A program made the translations under genes and the position numbers. A stretch of DNA of 64,000 bases from Paenibacillus yonginensis (GTDB lineage: Bacteria; Bacillota; Bacilli; Paenibacillales; Paenibacillaceae). Under the pieces are notes generated by a model. It was not told where the DNA came from. It did not search any database and saw only the letters and a program-made list of their open reading frames with translations. Location: contig NZ_CP014167.1 of assembly GCF_001685395.1 (NCBI RefSeq), forward strand, positions 248,001 through 312,000. Reading direction: 5' to 3'. Shown in pieces: positions 1 through 9,073 of the stretch; within the stretch, counting starts at the first letter, position 1; each line of letters opens with the position of its first letter.

Positions 1-2087
1 CCGGTTTCCAGATGACGGTACAGATAGTTCGGGTTCAGACCTTTGGTTCGCAGAATCTGTACCCGCTCGTTCGGCTGGGACAATACACGGAAGAAGGCGA
101 GCACCGCTTCATCCTGCTGCTCGGACACAAACGTCCAGGCCGCTTCGTTGCCTTCAAACGGATTCAGGATCCGGTAGAACGTGCCGAACTGGATCAGCTC
201 GCGGACCTCTTTGTAAAGGGCGACCTGCGCTTTGACCGTCTGTTTCTCCTCTTCGGTCAGTTTGGTCAAATCGAGCTCATAGCCGAAGTTGCCGGACATG
301 GCGACATGGCCGCGAATATCCAGCGAAGTAATCCGCTTTACCTGATGATTAGGGACGGTCGAGACATGCGAGCCCATGGTGACAGCCGGATACATGAGAC
401 TGTTGCCGTACTGGATCTTCAAGCGGCTGATGGCATCGGTGTTGTCGCTCATCCAGGTCTGAGGCATGTAATACAGCATGCCGGGATCGTAACGTCCGCC
501 TCCGCTGGAGCAGCTTTCAAAAAGCACGTCAGGGAAAGCGGAAGTAAGCTCCTCCATGACCCGGTATAAGCCCAGCATGTAGCGGTGAGCCGTCTCCCGC
601 TGCCGTTCCGGCGGAAGCCCAGCCGAGCCCACTTCGCTCATGTGCCGGTTCATGTCCCATTTTACGTAGCTGATCGGGGCGGAGTCCAGAATGCTGCCAA
701 CGGCCTGGATGATGTAATTGCAAACCTCCGGCCGCGATAAATCAAGCACCAGCTGGTTGCGGCTTTCGGAACGGGCGCGGCCGGGAACATGAATACACCA
801 GTCCGGATGGCTGCGGTACAGATCGCTGTCCGGGGACACCATTTCCGGTTCAAACCAGAGGCCGAATTGCATGCCCATATCCGTAATGCGGCGGGCCAGA
901 CCGTCCAGGCCTTCCGGCAGCTTGCGCAGGTCCGTCACCCAGTCGCCAAGCGAGCTGTGGTCGTCATCGCGCCGCCCGAACCAGCCGTCATCCAGCACAA
1001 ACAGCTCCATGCCCAGCTCATGTCCGGCTGAAGCGATGGCGGTAATTTTGTCGGCGTCAAAATCAAAATACGTAGCTTCCCAATTGTTGATCAGAATCGG
1101 CCGCACGGCATCGCGGTGTTTGCCCCGGACCAGCCGGCTTTGGTACAGCTTGTTCAGGATGCGCGACATTTCGCCGAGTCCTTCGCTGGCATATACCATG
1201 ACAACCTCAGGCGTCTGGAAGGAAGCCCCCGGCTCCAGCAGCCAGGAGAAATCAAACGGATTAATGCCGATCGATACCCGGGTTGTCTGAAATTGCTGGA
1301 CTTCGGCCTGGGCGATAAAGTTGCCGCTGTAGACCAGATTAAAAGCATATACCTCGCCTGCATCTTCGTTGGTGTCCTTGCGAAGCAAAGCGAGGAACGG
1401 ATTCTGCTGCGGGCTGCTTGCCCCGCGGCGGCTTTCGGCTGCCTGAATGCCGGGTACCAGCGGACGGCGGGCGATATTGCGTTCTTTCAAATGGGCGCCG
1501 TAGAAAGTCAGCATGTCATATTCGTCATCCCGGAAATCGACGCTGGCGCTTAGCGCCCGAAGCAGCTTCAGGTTCTGCTGGCCGTGATTCTCCAGACGGA
1601 CGGAACGGGTCATAACCCCTTGCGTGTTGTAGACAGTATAAAGGAGAGTTGCCTGCAGTCCGGTCAGCTGGTCTTCAAGCAGAAGCTCCAGCGTGTCCGC
1701 TTCGCTGTCGGACTCGGCGTAAGTGGCAGGAAGGCCCGGCAGGGCCGGCTTGCCTGCATAGATCTTATGCGAAACGTAACGCAGGTCGGTAACGGTCGAG
1801 CCGTCCTCCTGACCAACCTGGTAAGCCGGTGCGCCGAAATCGCCGGTGCCAAAGCCCGGATACTCCTGCGGCAGCGTGTCCAGCGAGATGTTGTGTTCCT
1901 TCGGCTCGGCGTTAGGGGCGAATGCCCGGCCGACAAAAGCAAGCGGGCTGCTGTCCCGGTAGAATTTGATTTTTTTGCCCCAATAAAGATGGGTTACGAA
2001 TTCTCCCTTTACAATCTGCAGCACATAGCTGGAATTGGCGGACTGCAGGTGAAACACACGCTGCTCCGCATCAAATTGAATAGGCAT
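1..2087 (-). CDS. Alpha-galactosidase, GH36 (3' end outside window)
   Basis: Hydrolyses terminal alpha-1,6-galactosides such as melibiose and raffinose, probably in the cytoplasm because no signal peptide is visible. I translated the minus strand from the ATG at 2087, which has an AGGAGGA ribosome binding site 9 nt upstream. The frame stays open for 695 codons to the window edge. GH36 motifs are clear: YVKWDMNR with Asp478 as nucleophile, SDNTDA with Asp548 as acid/base, and WFEPEMVSPDSDLY in the barrel. These residue numbers match those I recall for Geobacillus AgaA, a family member of about 730 residues, so roughly 35 C-terminal residues are missing here. The divergent AraC gene is a plausible regulator. 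Confidence 0.93.
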   Translation of the reverse strand, partial: MPIQFDAEQRVFHLQSANSSYVLQIVKGEFVTHLYWGKKIKFYRDSSPLAFVGRAFAPNAEPKEHNISLDTLPQEYPGFGTGDFGAPAYQVGQEDGSTVTDLRYVSHKIYAGKPALPGLPATYAESDSEADTLELLLEDQLTGLQATLLYTVYNTQGVMTRSVRLENHGQQNLKLLRALSASVDFRDDEYDMLTFYGAHLKERNIARRPLVPGIQAAESRRGASSPQQNPFLALLRKDTNEDAGEVYAFNLVYSGNFIAQAEVQQFQTTRVSIGINPFDFSWLLEPGASFQTPEVVMVYASEGLGEMSRILNKLYQSRLVRGKHRDAVRPILINNWEATYFDFDADKITAIASAGHELGMELFVLDDGWFGRRDDDHSSLGDWVTDLRKLPEGLDGLARRITDMGMQFGLWFEPEMVSPDSDLYRSHPDWCIHVPGRARSESRNQLVLDLSRPEVCNYIIQAVGSILDSAPISYVKWDMNRHMSEVGSAGLPPERQRETAHRYMLGLYRVMEELTSAFPDVLFESCSSGGGRYDPGMLYYMPQTWMSDNTDAISRLKIQYGNSLMYPAVTMGSHVSTVPNHQVKRITSLDIRGHVAMSGNFGYELDLTKLTEEEKQTVKAQVALYKEVRELIQFGTFYRILNPFEGNEAAWTFVSEQQDEAVLAFFRVLSQPNERVQILRTKGLNPNYLYRHLET

Positions 2088-2247
2088 CTCGACTTGTCCT
2101 CCTGACTTCTTCGGAAAATAATTGCTTTTCTTTCAGACAGCTGATTACCGGTGTCGCGAATCTTTATTTTTAAGCTATAATCAGGATAAAGCGCTTAACT
2201 AAGCTCATCAAGAGTAAGATATTTTTAGTGAAAGGTAGAATATTGCT
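2088..2247. promoter_or_regulatory. Divergent promoter region, alpha-galactosidase / AraC
   Basis: These 160 bases must hold the promoters of both genes. The 8-bp palindrome AAGCGCTT near 2188-2195 resembles only the core of a catabolite-responsive element; the flanks do not fit the consensus. No convincing -35/-10 pair stands out. Confidence 0.4.
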
Positions 2248-3135
2248 ATGGAATCTAAAGATCGCGAGCTCAACAGGCAAACCTCGGTTTCGTTTCATTT
2301 TGTGCTGCCCATGCCGATGATGATGCTCAAGGCGATCGGTTGGCAGACGGTGACCACACATAACTATGTCTGGGACGGGCGGAACCGTCCCGGTGATCAC
2401 TGCATCCTGCAGATTACGCTGTCGGGGCGGGGAGAAATTGAGCTTAACGGGAAGAAGCACAGCCTCGAACCCGGCCATGTGTTTCTGGTGGATGTGCCGG
2501 GCAGCCATGTCTACCGACTGCCGGCCAGCTCGTCCAGCTGGGAGCTGCTTTATGTCGAGCTTTCGCACGATGCGCTGAGCTTCTGGAAAGAGCTGATTGC
2601 GGCCGAGGGGCCGGTTGTCCGGATTGATCTCGACTCGGCTTTCATGAAGCTGATGTGGCGGATTTACGACGAGGCGGTGCAGGACCGGTATAAAGACATT
2701 TATCAATGCTCGGAAGCGGCCTATTCGATCGTCATGCAGCTGGCGAGCCTGTTTGAGAGCCGCCGGGGGAACCGCAGGCTGCCGGCCGCAGTGGAGAAAT
2801 GCAGGCTGTTCATTGAGGAGAGATATAGCGAACCGATCGGGCTGGACGAAATGGCCCAGGCGGCAGGCTGCTCCAAATATCACCTGACCCGGGAATGCGA
2901 GCGCACCCTCGGGGCCACGCCCGGCCGTTATTTGACTATGGTGCGGCTGGAACGGGCTTCGGTGCTGCTGTTATCGCCGGAGGAATGGACGCTGGAGGAG
3001 GTGGCGTCGATGACCGGCTTCTCGAATGCCAATTATTTCGGCAAGGTATTCCGCAGGCACACTGGTATGTCACCCGGCGAATTCCGGCACGGCAGCGATC
3101 TCTATGAGATCCGGCGGATGCTTTTTCCGAGCTGA
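2248..3135 (+). CDS. AraC-family transcriptional regulator
   Basis: A one-component regulator of 295 residues. Residues about 25-150 form a cupin-like sensor (LSGRGEIELNGKKHSLEPGH and following), and about 190-290 hold the double helix-turn-helix, including LDEMAQAAGCSKYHLTRECE and the family signature EEVASMTGFSNANYFGKVFRR. It is divergent from the GH36 alpha-galactosidase and starts 160 bp away, as is usual for AraC activators of sugar utilisation operons. I infer that it senses an alpha-galactoside or a breakdown product. The ATG at 2248 has only a weak AAAGGT site upstream. Family assignment is firm, ligand unknown. Confidence 0.9.
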   Translation: MESKDRELNRQTSVSFHFVLPMPMMMLKAIGWQTVTTHNYVWDGRNRPGDHCILQITLSGRGEIELNGKKHSLEPGHVFLVDVPGSHVYRLPASSSSWELLYVELSHDALSFWKELIAAEGPVVRIDLDSAFMKLMWRIYDEAVQDRYKDIYQCSEAAYSIVMQLASLFESRRGNRRLPAAVEKCRLFIEERYSEPIGLDEMAQAAGCSKYHLTRECERTLGATPGRYLTMVRLERASVLLLSPEEWTLEEVASMTGFSNANYFGKVFRRHTGMSPGEFRHGSDLYEIRRMLFPS

Positions 3136-3170
3136 AACCAATCAATCAGAAGATAGGGGGGATAAAGCGG

Positions 3171-3932
3171 ATGTTGCCTTACCCGGCTGCAACGGACCGG
3201 ACAGAGAAGATCAAGCTGATTCAGGAAGTGAAGGAGAAGCTGCTAAGTCGATATGGTGAGCAGATTTTGGCAATTGGATTATATGGCTCGGTAGCACTTG
3301 AGCAGGAAGGACCCTACTCCGACATCGAGCTTCGGGTGGTTACCCGGGATGGGATTGAGCTTCCGGGGTTTGAGATCATACTTCCTCCATTCAAGCTGGA
3401 GGTCGGTATGGTTCAACTGGAGATCTGGCTGGAGCGGGCAGGCGCAGTGGACGACTCCTGGCCCATAAAAGCGGGGGCAATTCTAAATATGGTCCCGTTG
3501 TTTGATCCCCAAGATTATTTCCGGCAGGCGAAGTCTCTCGCTCTTTCGATTTCGGATGACGCCATTAGAGAAGTTATGCGCGAATTTATGATTTGGGAGC
3601 CTTATGAAACGATGGGGAAAATCAGAAACAGCCGTCAGACCGGCAGCTTCGGCTATCTGCCAAGGGCCGCTTATGATTTGACGTGGCAGACAGCCAAGCT
3701 GATCGGCCTGGCAAACCGGCATCCCTACAGTACACGGGCGAGAACGTTTGAAGAGTCGGTGACGTTGTCCAGCAAACCGGAAGGATACGCAGAGCTTGCC
3801 AAGCGGGTTATGGACGGAGATTTAAGCGATAAGCAGCAAATTTATGAGCTGTGCGAGAAGTTATGGACAGGTTTGAACCGGTGGACCGAGGAGCAGGGGA
3901 TAGCCTACATAAGCCGGGAGCTGCCGCTTTAA
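3171..3932 (+). CDS. Aminoglycoside nucleotidyltransferase, ANT(4')/KNTase-like
   Basis: At 253 residues it has the same length as the staphylococcal kanamycin nucleotidyltransferase and aligns with it, from memory, along the whole sequence. The nucleotidyltransferase motif is GLYGS (36-40) followed by GPYSDIE, with Asp51 and Glu53 as likely metal ligands. FKLEVGM supplies Glu77 and YETMGKIRN supplies Glu146, corresponding to Glu76 and Glu145 (general base) of KNTase. The C-terminus WTEEQGIAYISRELPL also matches. Such enzymes adenylylate aminoglycosides such as kanamycin and tobramycin. It stands alone behind AraC with its own GGGGGG ribosome site. Drug activity is inferred, not shown. Confidence 0.8.
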   Translation: MLPYPAATDRTEKIKLIQEVKEKLLSRYGEQILAIGLYGSVALEQEGPYSDIELRVVTRDGIELPGFEIILPPFKLEVGMVQLEIWLERAGAVDDSWPIKAGAILNMVPLFDPQDYFRQAKSLALSISDDAIREVMREFMIWEPYETMGKIRNSRQTGSFGYLPRAAYDLTWQTAKLIGLANRHPYSTRARTFEESVTLSSKPEGYAELAKRVMDGDLSDKQQIYELCEKLWTGLNRWTEEQGIAYISRELPL

Positions 3933-4061
3933 CGGCTCTGCCGCGGGGCTGCGGTCTTCTTCATTCCTTGTCCGGGCAGAGGTTTAAAACAGGATGCGGA
4001 TAGTCGTATAATAGGGACGAAGCCTTCTTCAGCTTCAATCTTATTCAGGAGGAAAAATCCG

Positions 4062-4361
4062 ATGTATGAACATCTTGTTCTATTGAAAGTGAAAGACAGC
4101 TTTACCGCCGAGCAGCGGGAAGAAACCGTCAAGAAGGCTTTGGCGTTCAAAGAGGAAGTGCCAGGTATCCTCGGCATTAGCGCCGGGGTTATTGAAACGG
4201 AGAATCCGCAGCATAAGCAGGGTTTTGCTCTTGCGCTCCGTCTCACCTTTGAAGACAAGCAGGCTTGTCTCCATTATGATGCCCATCCGGCTCATCAGGC
4301 CTTTCTGAAGGAAGTTGGTCCGTATATCGAAGAGATCATTATTGCGGATTATCCGTTTTAA
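4062..4361 (+). CDS. Dabb-domain (stress-responsive A/B barrel) protein
   Basis: A 99-residue single-domain protein of the Dabb family, which forms small dimeric ferredoxin-like barrels of mostly unknown function. It starts MYEHLVLLKVKD and has the typical ending of alternating hydrophobic residues around HPAHQAFLKEVGPYIEEI. The ATG at 4062 has an excellent AGGAGG site 9 nt upstream. It is monocistronic and followed directly by a terminator. Family recognition rests on length and overall pattern; no enzymatic role can be assigned. Confidence 0.8.
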   Translation: MYEHLVLLKVKDSFTAEQREETVKKALAFKEEVPGILGISAGVIETENPQHKQGFALALRLTFEDKQACLHYDAHPAHQAFLKEVGPYIEEIIIADYPF

Positions 4362-4373
4362 CGAAAAAGAAAA

Positions 4374-4405
4374 GGGCGGGCACGTAATGTGCCTGCCCTT
4401 TTTTT
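4374..4405 (+). terminator. Rho-independent terminator after the Dabb gene
   Basis: Stem GGGCGGGCAC / GTGCCTGCCC with a 5-nt loop and one G-T pair, followed by seven T residues. Confidence 0.9.
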
Positions 4406-4605
4406 GCTGCGCTTATGCCTATGCTTATGACTATGCCTAAGCCGCTTGATTTTTTTGTTGCAAGTGTTTTAACTGGCTGTCTGCTGGATTGCTTTCTACT
4501 ATTAAGTAAGCGTTTTTCGTTCGCACAATCTATAATTCGTTTCGATATCATTTAGCTTCGCTTCGACAGCCATCAGGTTGGCTCTGGCAGCCGCCTGTTC
4601 TGCTG

Positions 4606-5466
4606 CTAGGCTTCGAATTTGAGCAGCCCCAGATCAAACTCGGGAATCAATCCTTCCGCCCCGGCCCGGCCGAGCAGGGAAGAGATGGCTTTGTAGCCGT
4701 CTGTGCCGAGATCGCGCGTAAACTCGTTGACGTACAGGTTGATGTGCTGCTGCGCTACGTCCGGATCCATTTCCTGGGCGTGCTCCAGAATGTAAGCCTT
4801 GGAGGCCTCGGGATGCGCCCAGCCGTAATCGATCGAAGAGCGGATCCAGCCCGGGATCGGCCCCAGGTCAAGAGAACGCCGGGCAATGATCGCACCCAGC
4901 GGAATCGGGGTTCCGGTGTCTTCCTCCCACCAGCTGCCGAGATCCTGAAGCAGCGCAAGCCCGTAGGACGGGTAAGTGAAGCGGGCTTCGTGGATAACCA
5001 GGCCGGCGTCGATATTGCCGTCGCGAACGGCCGGCATGATTTCGTCAAACGGCATGACGACGATTTCGCTTACGCCGCCGGGCACTTTCTGCGCTGCCCA
5101 CAGGCGGAACAGCAGGTAGGCTGTGGAGCGGTCGCTCGGCACAGCTACCCGTTTGCCGGAGAGCAGCGCAGGGTCGGCTTCGGCGGACAAGCCGCTGCGC
5201 GAGAGCACGAGCGGGCCGCAGCCGCGTCCCAGAGCGCCGCCGCAGGGCAGCAGGGCGTAATCCTTCAATACCCATGGCAGGGCCGCATACGAGATTTTAA
5301 GCACCTCAGGGCCTTCGCCGCGGGCGGCTAAATGATTTGTAATGTCAATGTCCGCGTAAGTCACGTTCAGCTTGGGTGCTCCAGGCACCAGGCCATGCGC
5401 CCAGGCGTGAAAAACAAATGTGTCGTTTGGACACGGTGAATAAGCGATATTCATGCTGTTGCTCAT
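4606..5466 (-). CDS. mqnD: 1,4-dihydroxy-6-naphthoate synthase MqnD
   Basis: Cleaves cyclic dehypoxanthine futalosine to 1,4-dihydroxy-6-naphthoate in the futalosine route to menaquinone. The 286-residue protein has a periplasmic-binding-protein-like fold without signal peptide and opens with the family hallmark SPCPNDTFVFHAW. Length and the C-terminal YVNEFTRDLG fit MqnD rather than its paralogue MqnA. It starts 3 nt after the mqnB stop, with GGAGGG inside the end of mqnB, so the two are one operon. mqnA and mqnC are not in the window. Confidence 0.93.
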   Translation of the reverse strand: MSNSMNIAYSPCPNDTFVFHAWAHGLVPGAPKLNVTYADIDITNHLAARGEGPEVLKISYAALPWVLKDYALLPCGGALGRGCGPLVLSRSGLSAEADPALLSGKRVAVPSDRSTAYLLFRLWAAQKVPGGVSEIVVMPFDEIMPAVRDGNIDAGLVIHEARFTYPSYGLALLQDLGSWWEEDTGTPIPLGAIIARRSLDLGPIPGWIRSSIDYGWAHPEASKAYILEHAQEMDPDVAQQHINLYVNEFTRDLGTDGYKAISSLLGRAGAEGLIPEFDLGLLKFEA

Positions 5467-5469
5467 CCG

Positions 5470-6147
5470 TTAATCCCTCCAAGATTGTGTAATCGCTGCA
5501 AAAGCAGCCTCCAAAGCCTTCAAGGCATCCCCGATTCGCCACAAGGATTTGTCGCGCGGGCCGACGGCGTTCGAAATGGCCCGCAGCTCGAGGGCAGGCA
5601 GCCCGAAGTCAGCGGCTGCCGCGGCGGCGCCGAAGCCCTCCATGCCTTCGGAGGCCGCGCCGGGGAACCGCGCGGCCAGCATGGAGGCGGTGGCGGCCGA
5701 GCCGGTGACGGTCGCCAGCGTCAAGGCCGGTCCCAGCGTGACCGGCAGTCCCGCGGCGGCCAGCATGCCGGCCACCCGCTCCGCCAAAGCGCGGTCCACG
5801 GGCACGACCGCGCTGCCAAAGCCCAGCTCGTCCAGGCTGCTGAAGCCCTCCGGCGTCTCCGCGCCGAGGTCGGCTGCAGCAATCTCGCTGGACACAACCA
5901 GCGAGCCGATCTCCGCCCGGCCCGCATAACCGCCGGCGATGCCGGCGCTCACGACGAGGCTGTAGCGGCCGCTCCCTGCGGCCAGCAGCCTCGTCGTGCT
6001 GATGGCGGCCTGGACCGGTCCTACGCCGGCCAGGGCCACCTCAAAACGGCCGTCTCCGCCCATACCGCGCAGCACCGCTTCCGCTTCCGCCTCGACGGCG
6101 GTCATAACCAATATTTTATGGTTCTCATTATGGTGAAATTGGGACAT
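5470..6147 (-). CDS. mqnB: Futalosine hydrolase MqnB
   Basis: A nucleoside-phosphorylase-fold hydrolase of 225 residues that removes hypoxanthine from futalosine. Visible features are the N-terminal strand ILVMTAVEAEAEAV, the glycine-rich AGVGPVQAAIST, SAGIAGGY, and the C-terminal nucleoside-binding segment ASEGMEGFGAAAAA with the family Met-Glu pair, followed by ELRAISNAVGPRD. It lies directly upstream of mqnD, which distinguishes it from the related MTA/SAH nucleosidase. ATG 6147 follows an AGGAG site. The gene is unusually GC- and alanine-rich in its second half. Confidence 0.92.
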   Translation of the reverse strand: MSQFHHNENHKILVMTAVEAEAEAVLRGMGGDGRFEVALAGVGPVQAAISTTRLLAAGSGRYSLVVSAGIAGGYAGRAEIGSLVVSSEIAAADLGAETPEGFSSLDELGFGSAVVPVDRALAERVAGMLAAAGLPVTLGPALTLATVTGSAATASMLAARFPGAASEGMEGFGAAAAAADFGLPALELRAISNAVGPRDKSLWRIGDALKALEAAFAAITQSWRD

Positions 6148-6384
6148 CTCGGCACAAACTCCTGTCTTTCATTCATGTTCTCGGACTCAACCTCATAGAA
6201 TCTATTATAGCGCTCGGCCGCTTGGCGGAACAAGCATGACGCGCTGCTGCATGGTTGGACGGACTGCGGGAAATGCCGCTGAAATCGCGGCTAATCTAGC
6301 ATTTTTTATCTTAAATTTTGTTTTATATTTTTATTTTTGCTATAAAGGGATTAACCTAATACGAGAATTGGAGGGAAGGCATCC

Positions 6385-7617
6385 ATGCTTAGAAAATGCA
6401 CATTGTGGATGATGCTCGTCTCCTGTCTGCTGCTGGCGGTGCTGCCGGGATGGTCGGCAGCTGCCGCTGCCGCTTCATCAGAGGTTTCGCCAAAGGTTTC
6501 GCCAGCGCCAGCCAAGGCTGTTGCATCATCCGCCGCATCCACCGCCCTGCTGGGGCTTAATGATGAGCTGACGGACCTGCTCCCGGTCTTTAAATCCGGC
6601 AACTATTATGTGCCTGTGCGCGAGGCCGCGCAGCTGTTTGGCCTCAAGCTTACGGGCACGCCGCAGGAAATTTCGCTGACCTCGGCGGGCGGATTCGTTC
6701 TTCTGCTGAAGGCTGAAGAAGGGCAGGCGGTGAAGCCGGACGGAACGACGGTACAAACCTCTCTCTTTGTAGAGAACGGTTCGACCCGCGTGCAGCTGGG
6801 GCTGCTGGCCAGATCTTTTGGTTATCCGATCACCTATCAGGCAGACAAGCTGCTGCTTCGGGTAGTGACGACCCAGGGAGCCCTGGATAATGACAAGTTT
6901 GATGCCGCCCACAAATCCGAAATCGACAGCCACCTCAAGGCGGTCAAGGAAGCGGAGCGGCAGGCCAAACCGGCTCCCCCGAAACCTGCCGGCAGACCGT
7001 CCGGCAAAACCATCTATTTGACCTTTGATGACGGTCCAAGCGCCCATACGGGGCAGCTGCTGGATATTCTGGACCGATATGAGGTCAAAGCCACCTTTTT
7101 TATGCTCGGCAATCATATCAGCTCTTATTCCGATTCGGTGAAACGGATGGTCCAAGAAGGGGATTCGGTCGGGCTGCACGGCATGACCCATCAGAAAGAT
7201 CTGTTCTACAAGACGCCGGAGGCCGCGCTTCAGGAGATGAACGACGATAATGAAAGACTTTACAAAGCCGCCGGCGTTAAATCGGTGCTGATCCGTCCTC
7301 CATACGGCAGCAAACCGTATTTTAAGGAGGACTTCCGGGATAAGGTGCTGGGAGCGGGTTATCATCTGTGGGACTGGAACGTCGATTCCCAGGACTGGAA
7401 GTTTAAAGCGGATACGGCTTCAACCTATGCGAATGTCATGAAGCAGGTGAAAGCCGTATCCGCCCGCAAGACGGCTCCCGTCGTGCTGATGCACGACCTG
7501 CCGACCACGATTCAGATTCTGCCGAAGATTCTTGCCGAGCTTAAGAAAGAAGGTTATGCATTTGCGGTCATTACGCCCGAGCTGAAGCCCGTGAATTTCT
7601 GGAACGACGAGCGGTAG
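6385..7617 (+). CDS. Secreted polysaccharide deacetylase (NodB domain) with N-terminal stalk domain
   Basis: Deacetylates cell-wall glycan or chitin-type polymers outside the cell. A signal peptide covers about residues 1-30. Residues about 55-170 look like the copper-amine-oxidase N-terminal-like domain common in Paenibacillus exported proteins (YYVPVREAAQLFGLKL). The NodB domain fills about 205-400: TFDDGPS (Asp215, Asp216), the metal-binding H265-GMT-H269, RPPYGS, DWNVDSQDW and VLMHD are all present, so the enzyme should be active. A basic, proline-rich linker joins the two parts. It is monocistronic. Confidence 0.92.
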   Translation: MLRKCTLWMMLVSCLLLAVLPGWSAAAAAASSEVSPKVSPAPAKAVASSAASTALLGLNDELTDLLPVFKSGNYYVPVREAAQLFGLKLTGTPQEISLTSAGGFVLLLKAEEGQAVKPDGTTVQTSLFVENGSTRVQLGLLARSFGYPITYQADKLLLRVVTTQGALDNDKFDAAHKSEIDSHLKAVKEAERQAKPAPPKPAGRPSGKTIYLTFDDGPSAHTGQLLDILDRYEVKATFFMLGNHISSYSDSVKRMVQEGDSVGLHGMTHQKDLFYKTPEAALQEMNDDNERLYKAAGVKSVLIRPPYGSKPYFKEDFRDKVLGAGYHLWDWNVDSQDWKFKADTASTYANVMKQVKAVSARKTAPVVLMHDLPTTIQILPKILAELKKEGYAFAVITPELKPVNFWNDER

Positions 7618-7683
7618 CGGATCGCTTTTGCTGGTTAGGCGCATTCGGCCTATTGATGATCTTTGGCAGTCCGGGAATCCCGT

Positions 7684-7728
7684 GCCGGCCCTTGCAGCAG
7701 ACAGGTTCTGCCAGGGGCTGGCTTTTTC
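7684..7728 (+). terminator. Probable terminator after the deacetylase
   Basis: Imperfect stem GCCGGCCCTTGCAG / CTGCCAGGGGCTGGC followed by five T residues. It lies upstream of the next gene on the same strand. Confidence 0.6.
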
Positions 7729-7813
7729 GCTGAAAAAGGATATATTTATAGGCAGAGAACAGGTACGACTGGTACGATTACCAATCCAGAATCTTTGAAA
7801 AGCAGGTGAACCG

Positions 7814-8290
7814 ATGTCGAGAATGGATGAGCAGGGCCGGGTTACGCTGGATGAGATCGATCGCAAAATCATCAAGGAGCTGAACAGCAACGGCCGGATT
7901 TCTTATACGGATTTGGGCAAGGAAATCGGGTTGTCCCGTGTAGCGGTGCAGACCCGCATTAATGCATTAATGGAGGAAGGCGTTATTGAACGCTTTACAG
8001 CCGTCATAAATCCTGAGAAAATAGGTATTTCCGTATCGGCTTTTTTTAATGTCGAAGTAGAGCCTAAATATTTGCAGCGGGTGGCGGAAGCGCTGGCCGA
8101 GGAGCCGGTCGTAACGAGTCTGTACCATATGACCGGGCCGTCCAAGCTGCATATGCATGCGTTGTTCACGGACAACAAAGAGATGGAAGAGTTCATGAAA
8201 GAGAAGCTGTACATTCTTCCGGGTATCACCAGTGTTGATTCCCAGGTTCTTATAACCCGTTACAAGAGCCGGATGGGCATGAGGCTGTAA
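7814..8290 (+). CDS. Lrp/AsnC-family transcriptional regulator
   Basis: A 158-residue feast/famine regulator. The N-terminal helix-turn-helix is [30 protein letters not shown] (split here only by reading order), followed by [16 protein letters not shown]. The C-terminal RAM domain holds the ligand-binding region around [19 protein letters not shown]. The first ATG (7814) is preceded by AGCAGGTG. It stands between unrelated genes, so the target cannot be guessed from context. Family is certain, effector unknown. Confidence 0.92.
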   Translation: MSRMDEQGRVTLDEIDRKIIKELNSNGRISYTDLGKEIGLSRVAVQTRINALMEEGVIERFTAVINPEKIGISVSAFFNVEVEPKYLQRVAEALAEEPVVTSLYHMTGPSKLHMHALFTDNKEMEEFMKEKLYILPGITSVDSQVLITRYKSRMGMRL

Positions 8291-8378
8291 CGGTAATCGT
8301 AACGGTAACGTTCAGGCCAGGACGCAGATACAGAAGAAGCAGAGGCCTTACCCTGCAGGAGCAGAAGGGGGGACAAGC

Positions 8379-8939
8379 ATGAGCAGTCATGAGAACCAAG
8401 GCGGCACGGGCTCCGGAGGCGTGCCGGATCATCTGGACAGCGGCCTTCAGATTGTATTTGTCGGCTTCAACCCGAGTTTGATTTCCGGAGAAACCGGACA
8501 CCATTACGCCAATCCCCGGAACAACTTCTGGCGTATCCTGCACCAGTCGGGGCTGACGCCGCGGCTGTATGACCCGTCCGAGGACGGCGAGCTGCTGAAG
8601 CTGGGCTACGGGTTTACGAACATTGTGTCCAGGCCGACTAAAGGCATCGACGATTTAACGCGGGAGGACTACAAGGAAGGCCGCGAGATCCTGAAAGCGA
8701 AGCTGCTGCATTACCGGCCGCGGGTCGTCTGTTTCGTCGGCAAAGGCGTATATACGGAATACAGCAGGCGCAGCAAAGTGCAGTGGGGGTTTCAGCCCGA
8801 ACCGTTTCTGGAGGGCATGCACGAATTTGTAGCCCCTTCTTTAAGCGGACTGGTGCGGATGCCGATGCAACAAATTGTGGGCATTTATGGAAAGCTGGCC
8901 GAGGTAATTTCTGAAAAAGATCCAACTTCATTTTCATAG
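8379..8939 (+). CDS. mug: Mismatch-specific uracil/thymine-DNA glycosylase (MUG/TDG family)
   Basis: A family-2 uracil-DNA glycosylase that excises uracil or thymine from G:U and G:T mismatches and starts base excision repair. Of its 186 residues, the motif-1 region is FVGFNPSLISGETGHHYANP followed by NNFWRIL, with the catalytic Asn in GFNPS, and motif 2 is APSLSGLVRMP. The N-terminal 18 residues are a glycine- and serine-rich extension. The ATG at 8379 has a strong GGGGGG site. It sits between the Lrp gene and a good terminator. Confidence 0.9.
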   Translation: MSSHENQGGTGSGGVPDHLDSGLQIVFVGFNPSLISGETGHHYANPRNNFWRILHQSGLTPRLYDPSEDGELLKLGYGFTNIVSRPTKGIDDLTREDYKEGREILKAKLLHYRPRVVCFVGKGVYTEYSRRSKVQWGFQPEPFLEGMHEFVAPSLSGLVRMPMQQIVGIYGKLAEVISEKDPTSFS

Positions 8940-8960
8940 TTTGGCAGGAAACGTTTTCAG

Positions 8961-8992
8961 GAGAAAGCGAACCGCTTTCTCTATTTTTTTTT
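8961..8992 (+). terminator. Rho-independent terminator after mug
   Basis: Perfect 9-bp stem GAGAAAGCG / CGCTTTCTC with a 3-nt loop and a long T tract. Confidence 0.93.
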
Positions 8993-9073
8993 GCGCTTCA
9001 AAAAATGGTCGGAAACCCAGTTAAGGAGCGGAATCTCGGCGGACGACCCCCTTATATCGGGCTTTTGGCAGGA

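Noticed and set aside
2185-2199. Possible catabolite-responsive element (AAGCGCTT palindrome) between the alpha-galactosidase and AraC genes.
   Set aside because: Only the 8-bp core fits; the outer conserved positions of the cre consensus are wrong on both sides.
4411-4441. Short repeat of CTTATGCCTATG / CTTATGACTATG after the Dabb terminator.
   Set aside because: Two degenerate copies only; no structural or coding meaning is evident.
4506-4612. On the minus strand a start-less frame reads like a coiled coil, with ARANLMAVEAKLNDIETNYR, similar to the C-terminus of MerR regulators.
   Set aside because: Only about 35 codons, no start, ribosome site or helix-turn-helix part. It could be a relic, but chance is as likely.
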